A stretch of 64,000 bases of DNA from CBDCME01 sp965218865 (GCA_965218865.1 CBDCME010000073.1:496001-560000), one strand, 5' to 3'; positions 1 through 8,733 are shown, numbered from the stretch's first letter. Numbers and translations are program-made. The notes: generated by a model not told the origin, from the letters alone.

Positions 1-787
1 CGTTGCTGTCGAAATAGCGGTCGTGATACCCCTCGGGCACGGCGATCAGCGACGAAATCGCGACCGCGTCGTAGCGCTCCCGGGTTTCGCGCAGAAGCTC
101 GAACAGCCGGCCGATGCCAGTGCCCGAGCCGGCGGCCCGGCCCGACGCGGTATAGGCGGCTTCCAATTCCAGCGGTGGGTCGAGTCGGTGGATCCCGGCG
201 CAGTCGAGACCATAGGTCGCGCGCGCCGCCTCGACGGTATTGAGGGCGAGGTTCTCGATCATCTCGTCCGAGCGGGCGTCGATCACGACGAGCACGCGGT
301 TGGCGCGCACGGACTTCAGTCCGACGGTTCCCATCAACAGGCGGCAGATCACGCTGCCCTCCACGTAAGAGGCGTTGGCGGGAATTTCGTTGATGTCGCT
401 GGCGTTGACGACGTTGGGATGGGTAATCAGGTGATCGCAACAGCTCGCGAAAAGCCGTGCCGCCGGGGTCGCGTCTCCGGCGTGGCCGCCGAGCTCGGCG
501 CCGATCCCCGTCGGGACCAGATAGACCGCGTTGAAACCAGCGGCCGATTCGGCCCGACGCCGCTCGAACGCGAAGATCGAACGCGCGCCCAACGGCAGGG
601 CGTCGCCGGCGCCGGCAAGGCAGCCGATCTCGCATTGGTATTGGCCATCCTCGACGGCGGTGACGGCGAGCCGCACCGGGATTTGGCCGTCCCCAAGGCG
701 AAACGAGAGCGCCTTTTCCATGTGCCCGATGAGACCGGTATGACCGGGCGCCAGCGGGAGGGCGACGCGCTGTTCACGCAATTGCAC
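1..787 (-). CDS. DUF3326 family protein, C-terminus cut by window edge
   Basis: Translating the minus strand from a GTG at 787 gives 262 open codons running off position 1, so the C-terminus is outside the window. Around residues 91-140 it carries the stretch VPTGIGAELGGHAGDATP followed by ITHPNVVNASDINE and YVEGSVICRLLMG, which I recognise as the conserved core of DUF3326, a family without an established function. The gene is last in the DUF2170-PspA-ATP-grasp-nspC operon; the chosen GTG overlaps the nspC stop (774-776) by 14 bp, which fits translational coupling. A TTG at 781 or ATG at 721 are alternative starts. The family call is firm from the motif; any role in polyamine or envelope chemistry is only suggested by the operon. 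Confidence 0.8.
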   Translation of the reverse strand, partial: MQLREQRVALPLAPGHTGLIGHMEKALSFRLGDGQIPVRLAVTAVEDGQYQCEIGCLAGAGDALPLGARSIFAFERRRAESAAGFNAVYLVPTGIGAELGGHAGDATPAARLFASCCDHLITHPNVVNASDINEIPANASYVEGSVICRLLMGTVGLKSVRANRVLVVIDARSDEMIENLALNTVEAARATYGLDCAGIHRLDPPLELEAAYTASGRAAGSGTGIGRLFELLRETRERYDAVAISSLIAVPEGYHDRYFDSN

Positions 788-1931
788 GGTCGGCATCCCC
801 CGTCAGCTGGGCAAACTCCGCGAAGGATTCCTCGTGGACGAGTTCCATCGACCCGTCGCGCCGGCGCAGGTAGATCGACGGCAGACCGACGCCGTTGAAG
901 CGGTGGGCCTTGGAAATCGTGTAGGCTCCCATGTTGAGAAAGGTCAACCGCGATCCGATCTTAAGCGCCGAATCGAACGCGTACTCGCCGAAGACGTCCC
1001 CCGCCATGCAAGTACATCCGGCAAGAATATATTCGTGCAATCCGCCGGTCACGTCGCCCAAGACGTCCGGTTCGAACTGAAACTCGAAGACTTCCGGCAT
1101 GTGGTTGATCGCCGTGTCCAGGACCGCGATCGGGAGGTCGTCCCCCGGGAGGATGTCGTGCACCGTCGCCTCGATCGTTCCCGCGCGGCGGACCAGCGCG
1201 GCGCCCGGCTCGACGAGGACGTCGAGGCCGAAGCGCTGGCGGAAGATCGCGGCGGCGTCAAAAAAATCCGCGAGATCGTTCGCCTCGGTGAACAGGTAGC
1301 CGCCGCCCAGGTTGATCCAATCCATCCGCTCCAACACATGGGGGATGATGTCCTCGACATGGCGCGCGGTCGCCAGCAGACTGGCGAAATCGGTCTCGTC
1401 GCAATTGGTGTGAAAATGCAGGCCGTCGATGCTTTCGATCTGGCCGGGCGCGGACTTGGCGATCTCGGCGAGATCGTGGATCGGCACGCCGAGCTTGGAA
1501 TTGCGCCGGCAGGGATCGTAGCGCGGGTCGCGGACGAAGGAAAGTTGGGGATTCACGCGCAGGCCCCGGCGGGTCGAGGTCATCTTTCCCAGCCGCGCCC
1601 ACTGGGAGAGCGAGTTGAACGTCACCGTGGCGAGGCGTTCGCCAAATTCCTCCAAGATATCCGGCGTGACCAGTGGGCTGACCAAATGCAACGACGACGC
1701 CTCGCCACATACGCGCACGATCAGTTCGAGCTCATTGGGCGAACTGCAAGCAAAACCGTCCACATATTGCGATACGTGTTGGAGGACTTCGGGCAACGCG
1801 CACGCCTTGGGGGAGTAAAGCAATTGGCACGAGGCTTGGTCCGCGATCTTGCGAACCACCGCCAGGTCCGCTTCCAGGGCCTTTTGGTCGATCACGAAGG
1901 CGGGCGTCGCGATGGGCATCGACGAAGTCAT
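774..1931 (-). CDS. nspC: Carboxynorspermidine/carboxyspermidine decarboxylase
   Basis: PLP-dependent decarboxylase of 385 residues, the usual family length, that removes CO2 from carboxynorspermidine or carboxyspermidine to give norspermidine or spermidine in the cytoplasm. Visible hallmarks of the fold-III (alanine racemase/ornithine decarboxylase-like) family: the Schiff-base lysine in YSPKAC at about residue 42, LHFHTNCDET near 173, the phosphate-binding glycine loop NLGGGYL near 207, EPGAALV near 243 and the catalytic cysteine/aspartate segment GCTCMAGDVFGEY near 305. The start ATG follows the stop of the ATP-grasp gene by only four bases, GGGG, which can serve as part of a Shine-Dalgarno. 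The partner dehydrogenase (carboxynorspermidine synthase) is not in the window. Which polyamine is made cannot be told from sequence. Confidence 0.93.
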   Translation of the reverse strand: MTSSMPIATPAFVIDQKALEADLAVVRKIADQASCQLLYSPKACALPEVLQHVSQYVDGFACSSPNELELIVRVCGEASSLHLVSPLVTPDILEEFGERLATVTFNSLSQWARLGKMTSTRRGLRVNPQLSFVRDPRYDPCRRNSKLGVPIHDLAEIAKSAPGQIESIDGLHFHTNCDETDFASLLATARHVEDIIPHVLERMDWINLGGGYLFTEANDLADFFDAAAIFRQRFGLDVLVEPGAALVRRAGTIEATVHDILPGDDLPIAVLDTAINHMPEVFEFQFEPDVLGDVTGGLHEYILAGCTCMAGDVFGEYAFDSALKIGSRLTFLNMGAYTISKAHRFNGVGLPSIYLRRRDGSMELVHEESFAEFAQLTGDADRAIA

Positions 1932-1935
1932 CCCC

Positions 1936-3141
1936 TCAATCCAATATCACGTGCGGAACGAAACGCGCATCCGAGGACGTTACGAGGTTTTCGTCCTCGC
2001 GGATGCACAACCCCGCCGAACGGCCCGCCACCATCCAACAGCCAACCAAGGGATAGGCGCCGTCGAATTCGGGCAGCGGGTGAAACGCCTGGACGATGTA
2101 GCCCTCGTCACCATAGGGGCCGTCACGGTGAATTGCTACGTCGTTGAGGCCATGAATTTCGACGTTCGCGCCCTGGCGCGAGAGCAACGGCTTGCGGACA
2201 AAATCGGGCGCAAGATCCGCTGCCCGCGGATCGCCCTCGAAATAGGAAGGCAGAAGGTTCGGGTGCCCTTCGAACATTTCCCACAAGAAGGGGAGCAAGC
2301 CCTTGTTGGCGAGGACCGCTTTCCACGGCGGTTCGAGGAAATGAACGCCGCTCTTCGGCAGGTAGCGCGCGAACTCCTCGTCCATGATCCACTCCCACGG
2401 ATAGAGTTTGAAAAGCGTGGAAATGACTTCGTCCTCGAGGTCGGTGAAATATCCCCGCGCGTCGACCCCGATGTCCTTCATGGCGACGAATCGCGTCTTA
2501 AGACCGGCATCCTGGGCGCAATCCCCGAGATAGTCGACAGTTCCCTTGTCTTCCTCGATTTCCTCGATGGCGGCGAAGTGAATCAAACCTTCGACGCCAA
2601 GATTGGCAAACGCGACGAGAAGGTCCTCGTAGAGTTCGTTGAACTGATCGGACTCCTTGGGAATGAGACCCAGGGCTGCCGCCTGTTCCAGCCACAGCCA
2701 CTGAAATTCGGAGGATTCGTAAAGCGTTGTCGGCGTATCCGCGTTGTATTCGAGCAGCTTGGCGGCGTCGGCGCCGTCGTAGGAAAAGTCCATGCGCCCG
2801 TAAAGGTCCTTCTCCCGGCCGCGCCAGCTTGCGGCGACATAGTCCCAGAAAGATTCCGGAATGCGAAGGCGGCGAAATACCGTATCGTCGCTCACCGCAC
2901 GGTCCAAGAGCTCGTGGCACATGCCCTCGATGGCGTCGCCGCAGCGTTCGATATCGTCTTCGATCTGTCTCAGGCTGAAGCGGTAATAGACGCTCTCGTC
3001 CCAACAGGGGATACCGCCTGCTTGGTCGGGTTCGAAGCCGTGCTCGGCCGCCGTCCGTTCGAGGTCGGGGCGCACGGCTACGGGAACGCGCTGCATGCCG
3101 ATTGAACGGTCTGGCGGGCGTGGCCGGATTGGCCGGTTCAA
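1936..3141 (-). CDS. Glutathionylspermidine synthase-like ATP-grasp ligase (YjfC/YgiC type)
   Basis: 401 residues matching the synthetase half of glutathionylspermidine synthase, without the amidase half. Conserved pieces in order: RMDFSYDG and LEYNADTPTTLYE (about 115-145), YPWEW near 250, a lysine in EPPWKAVLANKGLLP near 275, FVRKPLLSRQGANVEI near 315, and GCWMVAGRSAGLCIRED near 370. The family forms amide bonds between a carboxylate and an amine using ATP; the true substrate of stand-alone versions is not settled. The TTG start at 3141 overlaps the PspA stop (TTGA), implying coupling; ATG at 3096 is an alternative. Placement directly before a polyamine decarboxylase supports polyamine conjugation as the job, which is inference. 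Confidence 0.88.
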   Translation of the reverse strand: MNRPIRPRPPDRSIGMQRVPVAVRPDLERTAAEHGFEPDQAGGIPCWDESVYYRFSLRQIEDDIERCGDAIEGMCHELLDRAVSDDTVFRRLRIPESFWDYVAASWRGREKDLYGRMDFSYDGADAAKLLEYNADTPTTLYESSEFQWLWLEQAAALGLIPKESDQFNELYEDLLVAFANLGVEGLIHFAAIEEIEEDKGTVDYLGDCAQDAGLKTRFVAMKDIGVDARGYFTDLEDEVISTLFKLYPWEWIMDEEFARYLPKSGVHFLEPPWKAVLANKGLLPFLWEMFEGHPNLLPSYFEGDPRAADLAPDFVRKPLLSRQGANVEIHGLNDVAIHRDGPYGDEGYIVQAFHPLPEFDGAYPLVGCWMVAGRSAGLCIREDENLVTSSDARFVPHVILD

Positions 3142-3830
3142 GCGCCGCGTTTCGCCCTGAGCCGCGCCAGCACGTCGCCGCCGCTAGCGCCCCCGCCGAC
3201 TATTCCGGCGGCCTTGAGTTTGTCGTCGAGACTGACCTCTTCGGTTGAATGGGCGAGTTCATTGGCGGCCTCGAACCTCGCGGCGCGCTCCGCCTGTTTC
3301 GTTTTCAGCCGTTCCAAGCTGTCGATGGCGCCGCGCATTTTCGAATCGGCGCCGGTGTAGCGCTCCGCGACGGCGGCCTGGGCGCGTTGGACCTTTTCCG
3401 TCGCCTTGACCGTGTCGACTTGCTGCTTGAGGCGTTTCAGGTTGGCCTCGGTTTGGGCCACGGCGCGGCGAAGTTGCGCCTCGCTGTCGGCGAAGGTCTT
3501 TGCAAGCCCTCCTTCGCCGGCGAGTTCGGCCTCCAGCCCGGCGATCTTGTCGGCGACCTCGGTCGCCAGGTTTTCGTCGCCCTTGTCGAGCGCCTGCATG
3601 GTGTAGCCTTCATATTCCTTGATCGAGGCCTTCAGGGATTCGGTCTTTTTGTCGGCGAGCTTGCGCTTGGCGATGATGCCGGTCAGAGCCTCTTTCGAGC
3701 GGATGAGTTCGTTGTCGGCGTCGCGAATTTCCTGGTCGAGGATGCGCAGCGCCTGGCTGTCGACGATCGCCTCGCCGGCCTCGTTGACGCCGCCGCGGAC
3801 GGCGGTCGCGACTTTTGCCCAGATATTCAA
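3138..3830 (-). CDS. PspA/IM30 family protein (YjfJ type)
   Basis: About 230 residues, nearly all predicted coiled coil, with the opening NIWAKVATAVRGGVNEAGEA typical of the YjfJ branch of PspA/Vipp1 proteins. These peripheral membrane proteins form ESCRT-III-like assemblies and protect the inner membrane under envelope stress. The open frame extends upstream to 3881, but I place the start at TTG 3830 because a clear AAGGAG lies eight bases before it and because family members begin at this point. The C-terminus has a glycine-rich linker and a short basic tail (LARLRAKRGA). It sits second in an operon with DUF2170 upstream and the ATP-grasp gene overlapping its stop, the same order of families as the E. 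coli yjfI-yjfJ...yjfC region. Confidence 0.88.
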   Translation of the reverse strand: MNIWAKVATAVRGGVNEAGEAIVDSQALRILDQEIRDADNELIRSKEALTGIIAKRKLADKKTESLKASIKEYEGYTMQALDKGDENLATEVADKIAGLEAELAGEGGLAKTFADSEAQLRRAVAQTEANLKRLKQQVDTVKATEKVQRAQAAVAERYTGADSKMRGAIDSLERLKTKQAERAARFEAANELAHSTEEVSLDDKLKAAGIVGGGASGGDVLARLRAKRGA

Positions 3831-3877
3831 ATGTCGTACTCCTTCGTGCGTTTCATTGCGTGTCGCGGCGCAATGGA

Positions 3878-4501
3878 TCAAGCGACCTTCTTCAGGTCCG
3901 ATTGGTAGGCCTCGGCGGCCTGCATCGCGTTGTCGGCCAGGGTTTCGATTTCGAATATGATCGACTCCAAGATCGAACCCGCGCTGAGCGCGCCGAACAG
4001 TTCGTAGTAATCCCGTCCGTCGGGCCCCGAGCGAATGCCGAAGGTCGACAACGCCAAGAGCTTGTGGGTTTTCAGGATCATAGTGTTGAAGGCGGCGGAA
4101 TCCGCCACCTCATCCACGGGCCAGAGTAGGGTATCGACCAGGATCTGGCCGCCGTTGACGCTCATGAGGAGGGGCAGATCGCCGAACTCCGACATGGTAA
4201 TCAGAATCCCCGGATCGGCGCCTTCCACAAGTTCGACGACGAAATCGCCCGCCGACGCGGGCTCCGATTCAGCCAACGCCGTACATAGGGTCTCGGTGGT
4301 CCAATTTTCGTCTTGGCTCATGGTTTTCTCCCTAACGGTTTTCGGAATGAAGGGAATGATGCCCTCTCTGAGTGCCGCCTGACAGTCCTTGAGGGCATTG
4401 AAGAATTCGGGCGGAATCCAAATTTCGCGTTTCACCAAGCCCCGCTCGCGCAAACGTACGCGGTAACGGGACTGATAGTAGGATGATTTCTTCGGCGCCA
4501 T
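3878..4501 (-). CDS. DUF2170 (YjfI-like) protein with basic N-terminal segment
   Basis: 207 residues from ATG 4501. The C-terminal about 145 residues, from MSQDENWTTETL to the end, match DUF2170/YjfI, a family found beside pspA-like genes; function is unknown. The first about 60 residues (MAPKKSSYYQSRYRVRLRER, then KREIWIPPEFFNALKDCQAA) are basic and look like a small DNA-binding or antitoxin-type helix bundle, so the protein may autoregulate; that is inference. It heads the operon. An upstream TTG at 4513 would add four residues, but ATG is preferred. The promoter and palindrome immediately upstream (4523-4558) make this the first gene transcribed. Confidence 0.82.
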   Translation of the reverse strand: MAPKKSSYYQSRYRVRLRERGLVKREIWIPPEFFNALKDCQAALREGIIPFIPKTVREKTMSQDENWTTETLCTALAESEPASAGDFVVELVEGADPGILITMSEFGDLPLLMSVNGGQILVDTLLWPVDEVADSAAFNTMILKTHKLLALSTFGIRSGPDGRDYYELFGALSAGSILESIIFEIETLADNAMQAAEAYQSDLKKVA

Positions 4502-4522
4502 CAGGCCCACCAATTTGATTCG

Positions 4523-4558
4523 TTACATGTAATATATCACATGTAACATAGAAATCAA
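4523..4558 (-). promoter_or_regulatory. Promoter with overlapping palindromic operator for the DUF2170-pspA-nspC operon
   Basis: A perfect inverted repeat TTACATGT (4523-4530) / ACATGTAA (4539-4546) is separated by eight bases. Reading the minus strand, a sigma-70-like pair TTGATT (4553-4558) and TATATT (4531-4536) with 16-bp spacing overlaps it, so a dimer bound to the palindrome would cover the -10. The DUF2170 ATG lies 22 bp downstream of the repeat. The binding protein is unknown; the operon's own first product, with its basic N-terminus, is one candidate. Confidence 0.6.
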
Positions 4559-4710
4559 GTGATGATTGGCTGAGGCAGGAAACGAATTCCCGGAAAAACG
4601 ACATGAGTTTGTGGCCGGATGCAGACGAGGGTTACCAACGACGGGCGAGCCATTCGATTTGGGGATGTCCGATTTGAGAATGGATCGGCGAGCATCGCGG
4701 TACGACGAAG

Positions 4711-4815
4711 CTATGCGGCCTGTTTGATGGTTTCAAGGGCGCTGTTTGCGGGTCTCGTTGGCGACCGTTCGATCGGGACTTTCGACAACCGGTTGTTCTC
4801 GGTAATCTTCGTCAT
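4711..4815 (-). CDS. Small ORF, 34 residues, with strong RBS
   Basis: ATG at 4815 is preceded nine bases upstream by AAGGAG (4825-4830). The product begins MTKITENNRLSKVPIERSPT and ends in ETIKQAA; it is polar, without a signal peptide or membrane segment, and I do not recognise it. It begins 25 bases after the reconstructed stop (4841) of the gene interrupted by IS630 copy 1, so the two probably formed an operon. It could be a leader-like peptide or simply a small hypothetical gene. Confidence 0.45.
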   Translation of the reverse strand: MTKITENNRLSKVPIERSPTRPANSALETIKQAA

Positions 4816-4910
4816 GACGTCGTGCTCCTTCTTGCTTGGATCACCTGGAGCCCGCCGGCTCTCGGCGAACGACGCCTGCTACCCACGGCCAACGGGTCAA
4901 CGCCGTCGAC

Positions 4911-6084
4911 TTATACCAACCGCCCTAGAGTTTGACTCGCGCAAAGGTTTACACGCTAGGTTTTGTGTGATTCAAGGTTGTTGGCAACAAGGGAGTGTGT
5001 TCAATGCCAACGATTCCTTTGCGAAACGACTTTGATGCTGAAAGAGTCCGTGTTCTTGCGGCACGGAGCGATGATGGGAACCAGGCGCGACGGCTTTTGT
5101 CGATGGCGGCCATCTACGATGGGATGGATCGAGCGTGCGCGGCGGGTATTGGCGGCATGGATCGGCAGACGTTGCGGGACTGGGTTCACCGGTTCAACGC
5201 GGGAGGTCCGGCCGGTCTGATCGACCGCAAGCCGAACGGGGCGTTGCGTCGGTTGACGCCGTCGCAAATGGCGGCGCTTTCGCGGGCTATCGAGGCCGGT
5301 CCCGATCCCGAACGGGATGGGGTCGTGCGCTGGCGCTGCATCGATCTCAAGCAACTGATCCGAACGCGCTTCGGCGTGGACTATCACGAGCGGAGCGTCG
5401 GCAAGCTGCTGGCCGCGCTCGGGTTCTCGCATATTTCCGCGCGCCCGCGCCACGTCGGCCAGGATGCGCGGGCACAGGAGGAATTTAAAAAAAAGTTTTC
5501 CCGAACACTTGGCGAAAATCGTAGCGGCACAGCCACCGGACACGCCCATCGAGGTTTGGTTTCAAGATGAAATGCGCGTCGGCCAGAAGAACAGCCTGGT
5601 GCGCCAGTGGGCCCCAAAGGGATCGCGCCCGCGCCAGGTCAAGGACCTACGGACCTCTTCGGCGTATCTCTTGGGCGCCATCTGCCCCGAGCGCGGTGAG
5701 GGCGCGGCGCTGGTCATGCCGCGCGCCAATACTGAAGCCATGGACCTGCATCTCGAGGAAATCAGCCGGGCCGTTGCCCCAAACGCCCATGCCGTCGTGC
5801 TGCTCGACCAAGCCGCATGGCACACCACTGCCAAACTCGGCATCCCGGAGAACATCTCCCTCGTGCCTTTGCCACCCAAGTCCCCGGAGCTCAATCCCGC
5901 CGAAAATGTCTGGCAATACCTCCGCCAGAACTGGCTCTCCAATCGTGTCTTCGACTCCTATGAAGCCATCGTCGAGGCCTCTTGCCAAGCCTGGAACAAC
6001 CTGACCGACCAACCTTGGAAGATCATGTCCATCGGCCTCAAAGCGTGGGCTCGCACAAGGCAATGTTAAGGGCGGTTGGTATAA
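4911..6084 (+). mobile_element. IS630-family element, copy 1
   Basis: About 1,174 bp bounded by inverted ends TACCAACCGCCCT / AGGGCGGTTGGTA with TA on both sides, as expected of the IS630/Tc1 superfamily. The flanks read CT before and AG after the duplicated TA, so the target was CTTAAG. Nearly identical copies lie at 7557-8730 and 50836-52006, both in the opposite orientation. It interrupts the gene described at 4841-6770. Confidence 0.93.
5004..6069 (+). CDS. IS630-family transposase, two frames joined by frameshift (copy 1)
   Basis: The first frame (ATG 5004, GGGAG upstream) encodes a helix-turn-helix region: LRDWVHRFNAGGPAGLIDRK, then a winged-helix-like part up to EEFKKKF. The second frame (to 6069) holds the DDE domain: aspartate in EVWFQDEMRVG, aspartate in VVLLDQAAWHTT, glutamate in NPAENVWQYLRQN. 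The frames meet at a run of eight A at 5487-5494 (TTT AAA AAA AAG), where moving one base forward joins EEFKKK to KSFPEHLAKIV. The arrangement is identical in all three copies, which argues for programmed frameshifting or slippage rather than decay. Combined product is about 355 residues, normal for the family. Confidence 0.9.
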
Positions 6085-6706
6085 GATCTACTGCTGCAAA
6101 GCCCACGTCGAGCTTTCCACCGGTGGTCCGGGTCTCACGGTCTGCCTTAACGTGCACCTCCTCATCCAAGTAGCTTGGATCGACCTTGCGGTAGGCGGCA
6201 TAGCCGTTGATCGTGAATAATGTCCCACGCCAGATCAGTGCATCTAATCGGTATTTTTTGCTGTAGCGAATATGCCTTCCCGGCTGTCCTGCGAAAGCGC
6301 TAAATCGGCTGTCGTCTGTAATCGTTTGTCTAAAAGCGTGAACCGCCCATGAGTTCCGATATGCCTTCCAACACTGTACGTGCTTGGGTCTCGATTGGCT
6401 ACGAAGGTTGCTTCAGCCACGAGGCCAATTGGACGGGTTTCGTTTGATAGATCGGCACTTACGTTCACAAAGTCTAACGTTTTCTGTGGCTCAGCGGCTT
6501 CCAATCCCCGGCTTTCAACAAACCCGAACTTGGAGGTCCCGACACCCAGGTCGAGACCCTCGTCCAACAGAGCCGCATCCATCCTCAAGCCACACAAGTC
6601 AGACCAACTTGGGATCAAGCTATTTGCGAGGGGGACTGATATATTTCCAGTTTTGAAACGTAGAGCTGGCGGATTTCCTTGCCGATCTGCTCCTGCAGCA
6701 CTTGAT

Positions 6707-7244
6707 TCAATGAGGTCCAGGTTGGGCGTTACCAGAGTGCCATTTTGGCAATTCCCTGCGTGCGTAACCCCGGCATAAGAGCCGGTGAACATCCTTGATC
6801 GCGTCGGCCGCGCCCCGTCCCGGGCGGTAGCCATAGGCACTCTCATCGAAGTCTGCCTCGAAGATCGGTTCGATCACGAGCTTGACGGCGGTCTGGATCA
6901 CCCGGTCCCGAATGGTGGGGATACCGAGCGGCCTCTCACCGCCATCGGGCTTCGGGATCATCACCCGCCGCACCGCTTGTGGCCGATACGTCTTCTGTCG
7001 CAACTCCTCACACAACCCGGCCAACCATGCTTCCACACCCGCCACCTCAATCTGTTCAAAGGTCATCCCATCCACGCCCGGCGCACCCCCATTCGCACGG
7101 GCGAGCGCGTAAGCGTGGGCGAGTATGTCCTCGCGCCAGACCTTGTCGTAAAGCTGGTAGAAGCGGAAAGCGGGCTCCGCCTTCGCCTTAAGATAGAGCT
7201 TTCTCTGCAGCCTCCTGATCTTTTCCGGTGTTGCCAGGCTCATC
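6707..7244 (-). pseudogene. ltrA: Group II intron reverse transcriptase/maturase, N-terminal fragment
   Basis: From ATG 7244 the frame reads MSLATPEKIRRLQRKLYLKA, then the RT0/RT1-type segment GAPGVDGMTFEQIE, and RT2/RT3 pieces MIPKPDGGERPLGIPTIRDR and YGYRPGRGAADAIKDVHRLL. Homology ends at about 6771 (RGY); the catalytic YADD region, maturase and endonuclease domains are absent and the following residues are unrelated. A full protein is about 400-450 residues, so more than half is lost. The fragment cannot be active. It abuts the broken gene downstream and the intron RNA remnant upstream. Confidence 0.88.
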
Positions 7245-7556
7245 GCCAATCACCTCGTCGTTGACCGCTTCAATAAGCATGCCGGAAGTCAGGGCCCTTT
7301 GCTCCGCCAGCATTACCCGGCCTCGACGCTCATATGGCCCTGTCCGACGCCCAACCGGACCGCCACCCAGATGGCGACGTTCGAGGTCGCGACCCTCGCC
7401 CGGTCCGGGCCTCCCCCGATTACCCGCGCTGCCTTGCCTGCGTGCCGTGCCCACTACCCCGGCGAACCGGATCGGGTGCACATGCCGATTGCTTCCCCAA
7501 TCCGCTCAGGCCTTCCCCGTTATTCAGGCGGGTCGGCATCCGCAACTTCACTGATC
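6771..7556 (-). mobile_element. Group II intron fragment (5' RNA region plus start of the maturase)
   Basis: The 310 bases upstream of the maturase start (7245-7556, minus strand) are GC-rich, full of short complementary segments and non-coding, as expected of intron domains I-IV leading into the maturase ORF. The intron 5' end (GUGYG) is not seen: the region stops at IS630 copy 2, which occupies a CTTAAG site here. Domains V and VI are also missing because the 3' part is lost at 6771. This is an immobile remnant. Confidence 0.6.
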
Positions 7557-8730
7557 TTATACCAACCGCCCTTAACATTGACTTGTGCGAGCCCACGCTC
7601 TGAGGCCGATGGACATGATCTTCCAAGGTTGGTCGGTCAGGTTGTTCCAGGCTTGGCAAGAGGCCTCGACGATGGCTTCATAGGAGTCGAAGACACGATT
7701 GGAGAGCCAGTTCTGGCGGAGGTATTGCCAGACATTTTCGGCGGGATTGAGCTCCGGGGACTTGGGTGGCAAAGGCACGAGGGAGATGTTCTCCGGGATG
7801 CCGAGTTTGGCAGTGGTGTGCCATGCGGCTTGGTCGAGCAGCACGACGGCATGGGCGTTTGGGGCAACGGCCCGGCTGATTTCCTCGAGATGCAGGTCCA
7901 TGGCTTCAGTATTGGCGCGCGGCATGACCAGCGCCGCGCCCTCACCGCGCTCGGGGCAGATGGCGCCGAAGAGATACGCCGAAGAGGTCCGTAGGTCCTT
8001 GACCTGGCGCGGGCGCGATCCCTTTGGGGCCCACTGGCGCACCAGGCTGTTCTTCTGGCCGACGCGCATTTCATCTTGAAACCAAACCTCGATGGGCGTG
8101 TCCGGTGGCTGTGCCGCTACGATTTTCGCCAAGTGTTCGGGAAAACTTTTTTTTAAATTCCTCCTGTGCCCGCGCATCCTGGCCGACGTGGCGCGGGCGC
8201 GCGGAAATATGCGAGAACCCGAGCGCGGCCAGCAGCTTGCCGACGCTCCGCTCGTGATAGTCCACGCCGAAGCGCGTTCGGATCAGTTGCTTGAGATCGA
8301 TGCAGCGCCAGCGCACGACCCCATCCCGTTCGGGATCGGGACCGGCCTCGATAGCCCGCGAAAGCGCCGCCATTTGCGACGGCGTCAACCGACGCAACGC
8401 CCCGTTCGGCTTGCGGTCGATCAGACCGGCCGGACCTCCCGCGTTGAACCGGTGAACCCAGTCCCGCAACGTCTGCCGATCCATGCCGCCAATACCCGCC
8501 GCGCACGCTCGATCCATCCCATCGTAGATGGCCGCCATCGACAAAAGCCGTCGCGCCTGGTTCCCATCATCGCTCCGTGCCGCAAGAACACGGACTCTTT
8601 CAGCATCAAAGTCGTTTCGCAAAGGAATCGTTGGCATTGAACACACTCCCTTGTTGCCAACAACCTTGAATCACACAAAACCTAGCGTGTAAACCTTTGC
8701 GCGAGTCAAACTCTAGGGCGGTTGGTATAA
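7557..8730 (-). mobile_element. IS630-family element, copy 2
   Basis: Inverted copy of the element at 4911-6084, again 1,174 bp with TA on both sides inside CT...AG flanks (target CTTAAG). It separates the group II intron remnant from repeat R1 at 8734. Copies 1 and 2 face each other across 1.5 kb, so recombination between them would invert the intervening DNA. Confidence 0.93.
7572..8637 (-). CDS. IS630-family transposase, two frames joined by frameshift (copy 2)
   Basis: Same two-frame organisation as copy 1: first frame from ATG 8637, second frame ending at 7572, meeting at the run of eight A. The protein differs from copy 1 in only a few residues (for example SAYLFGAI for SAYLLGAI, and WARTSQC for WARTRQC at the C-terminus). 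The DDE residues are intact, so this copy looks as active as copy 1. Confidence 0.9.
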
Positions 8731-8733
8731 GGC

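Larger units (their letters stand above)
4841..6770 (-). pseudogene. Unrecognised gene, broken by IS630 copy 1 and cut at its 5' side
   Basis: Reading the minus strand from about 6770 to 6244 gives a natural-looking protein with alternating strand-like segments (for example DALLDEGLDLGVGTSKFGFV and RFTLLDKRLQTTADLALSQD). The frame stops at 6244, but adding one base in a run of six A/T continues it as KYRLDALIWRGTLFTINGYA up to 6085. Removing IS630 copy 1 and one TA joins this in frame to 4912-4841 (LKSTALTRWPWVAGVV, then stop). So one gene was interrupted by the IS inside a CTTAAG site. Its 5' part is replaced by a group II intron fragment. The pattern resembles an outer-membrane beta-barrel, but I cannot name a family. 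Confidence 0.5.

Noticed and set aside
834..2147. Long plus-strand ORF opposite nspC and the ATP-grasp gene
   Set aside because: Antisense shadow in high-GC DNA; the minus-strand product has clear family motifs.
4619..5035. Plus-strand ORF running into IS630 copy 1
   Set aside because: Crosses the IS boundary and has no RBS or motif; the minus-strand 34-residue ORF is better supported.
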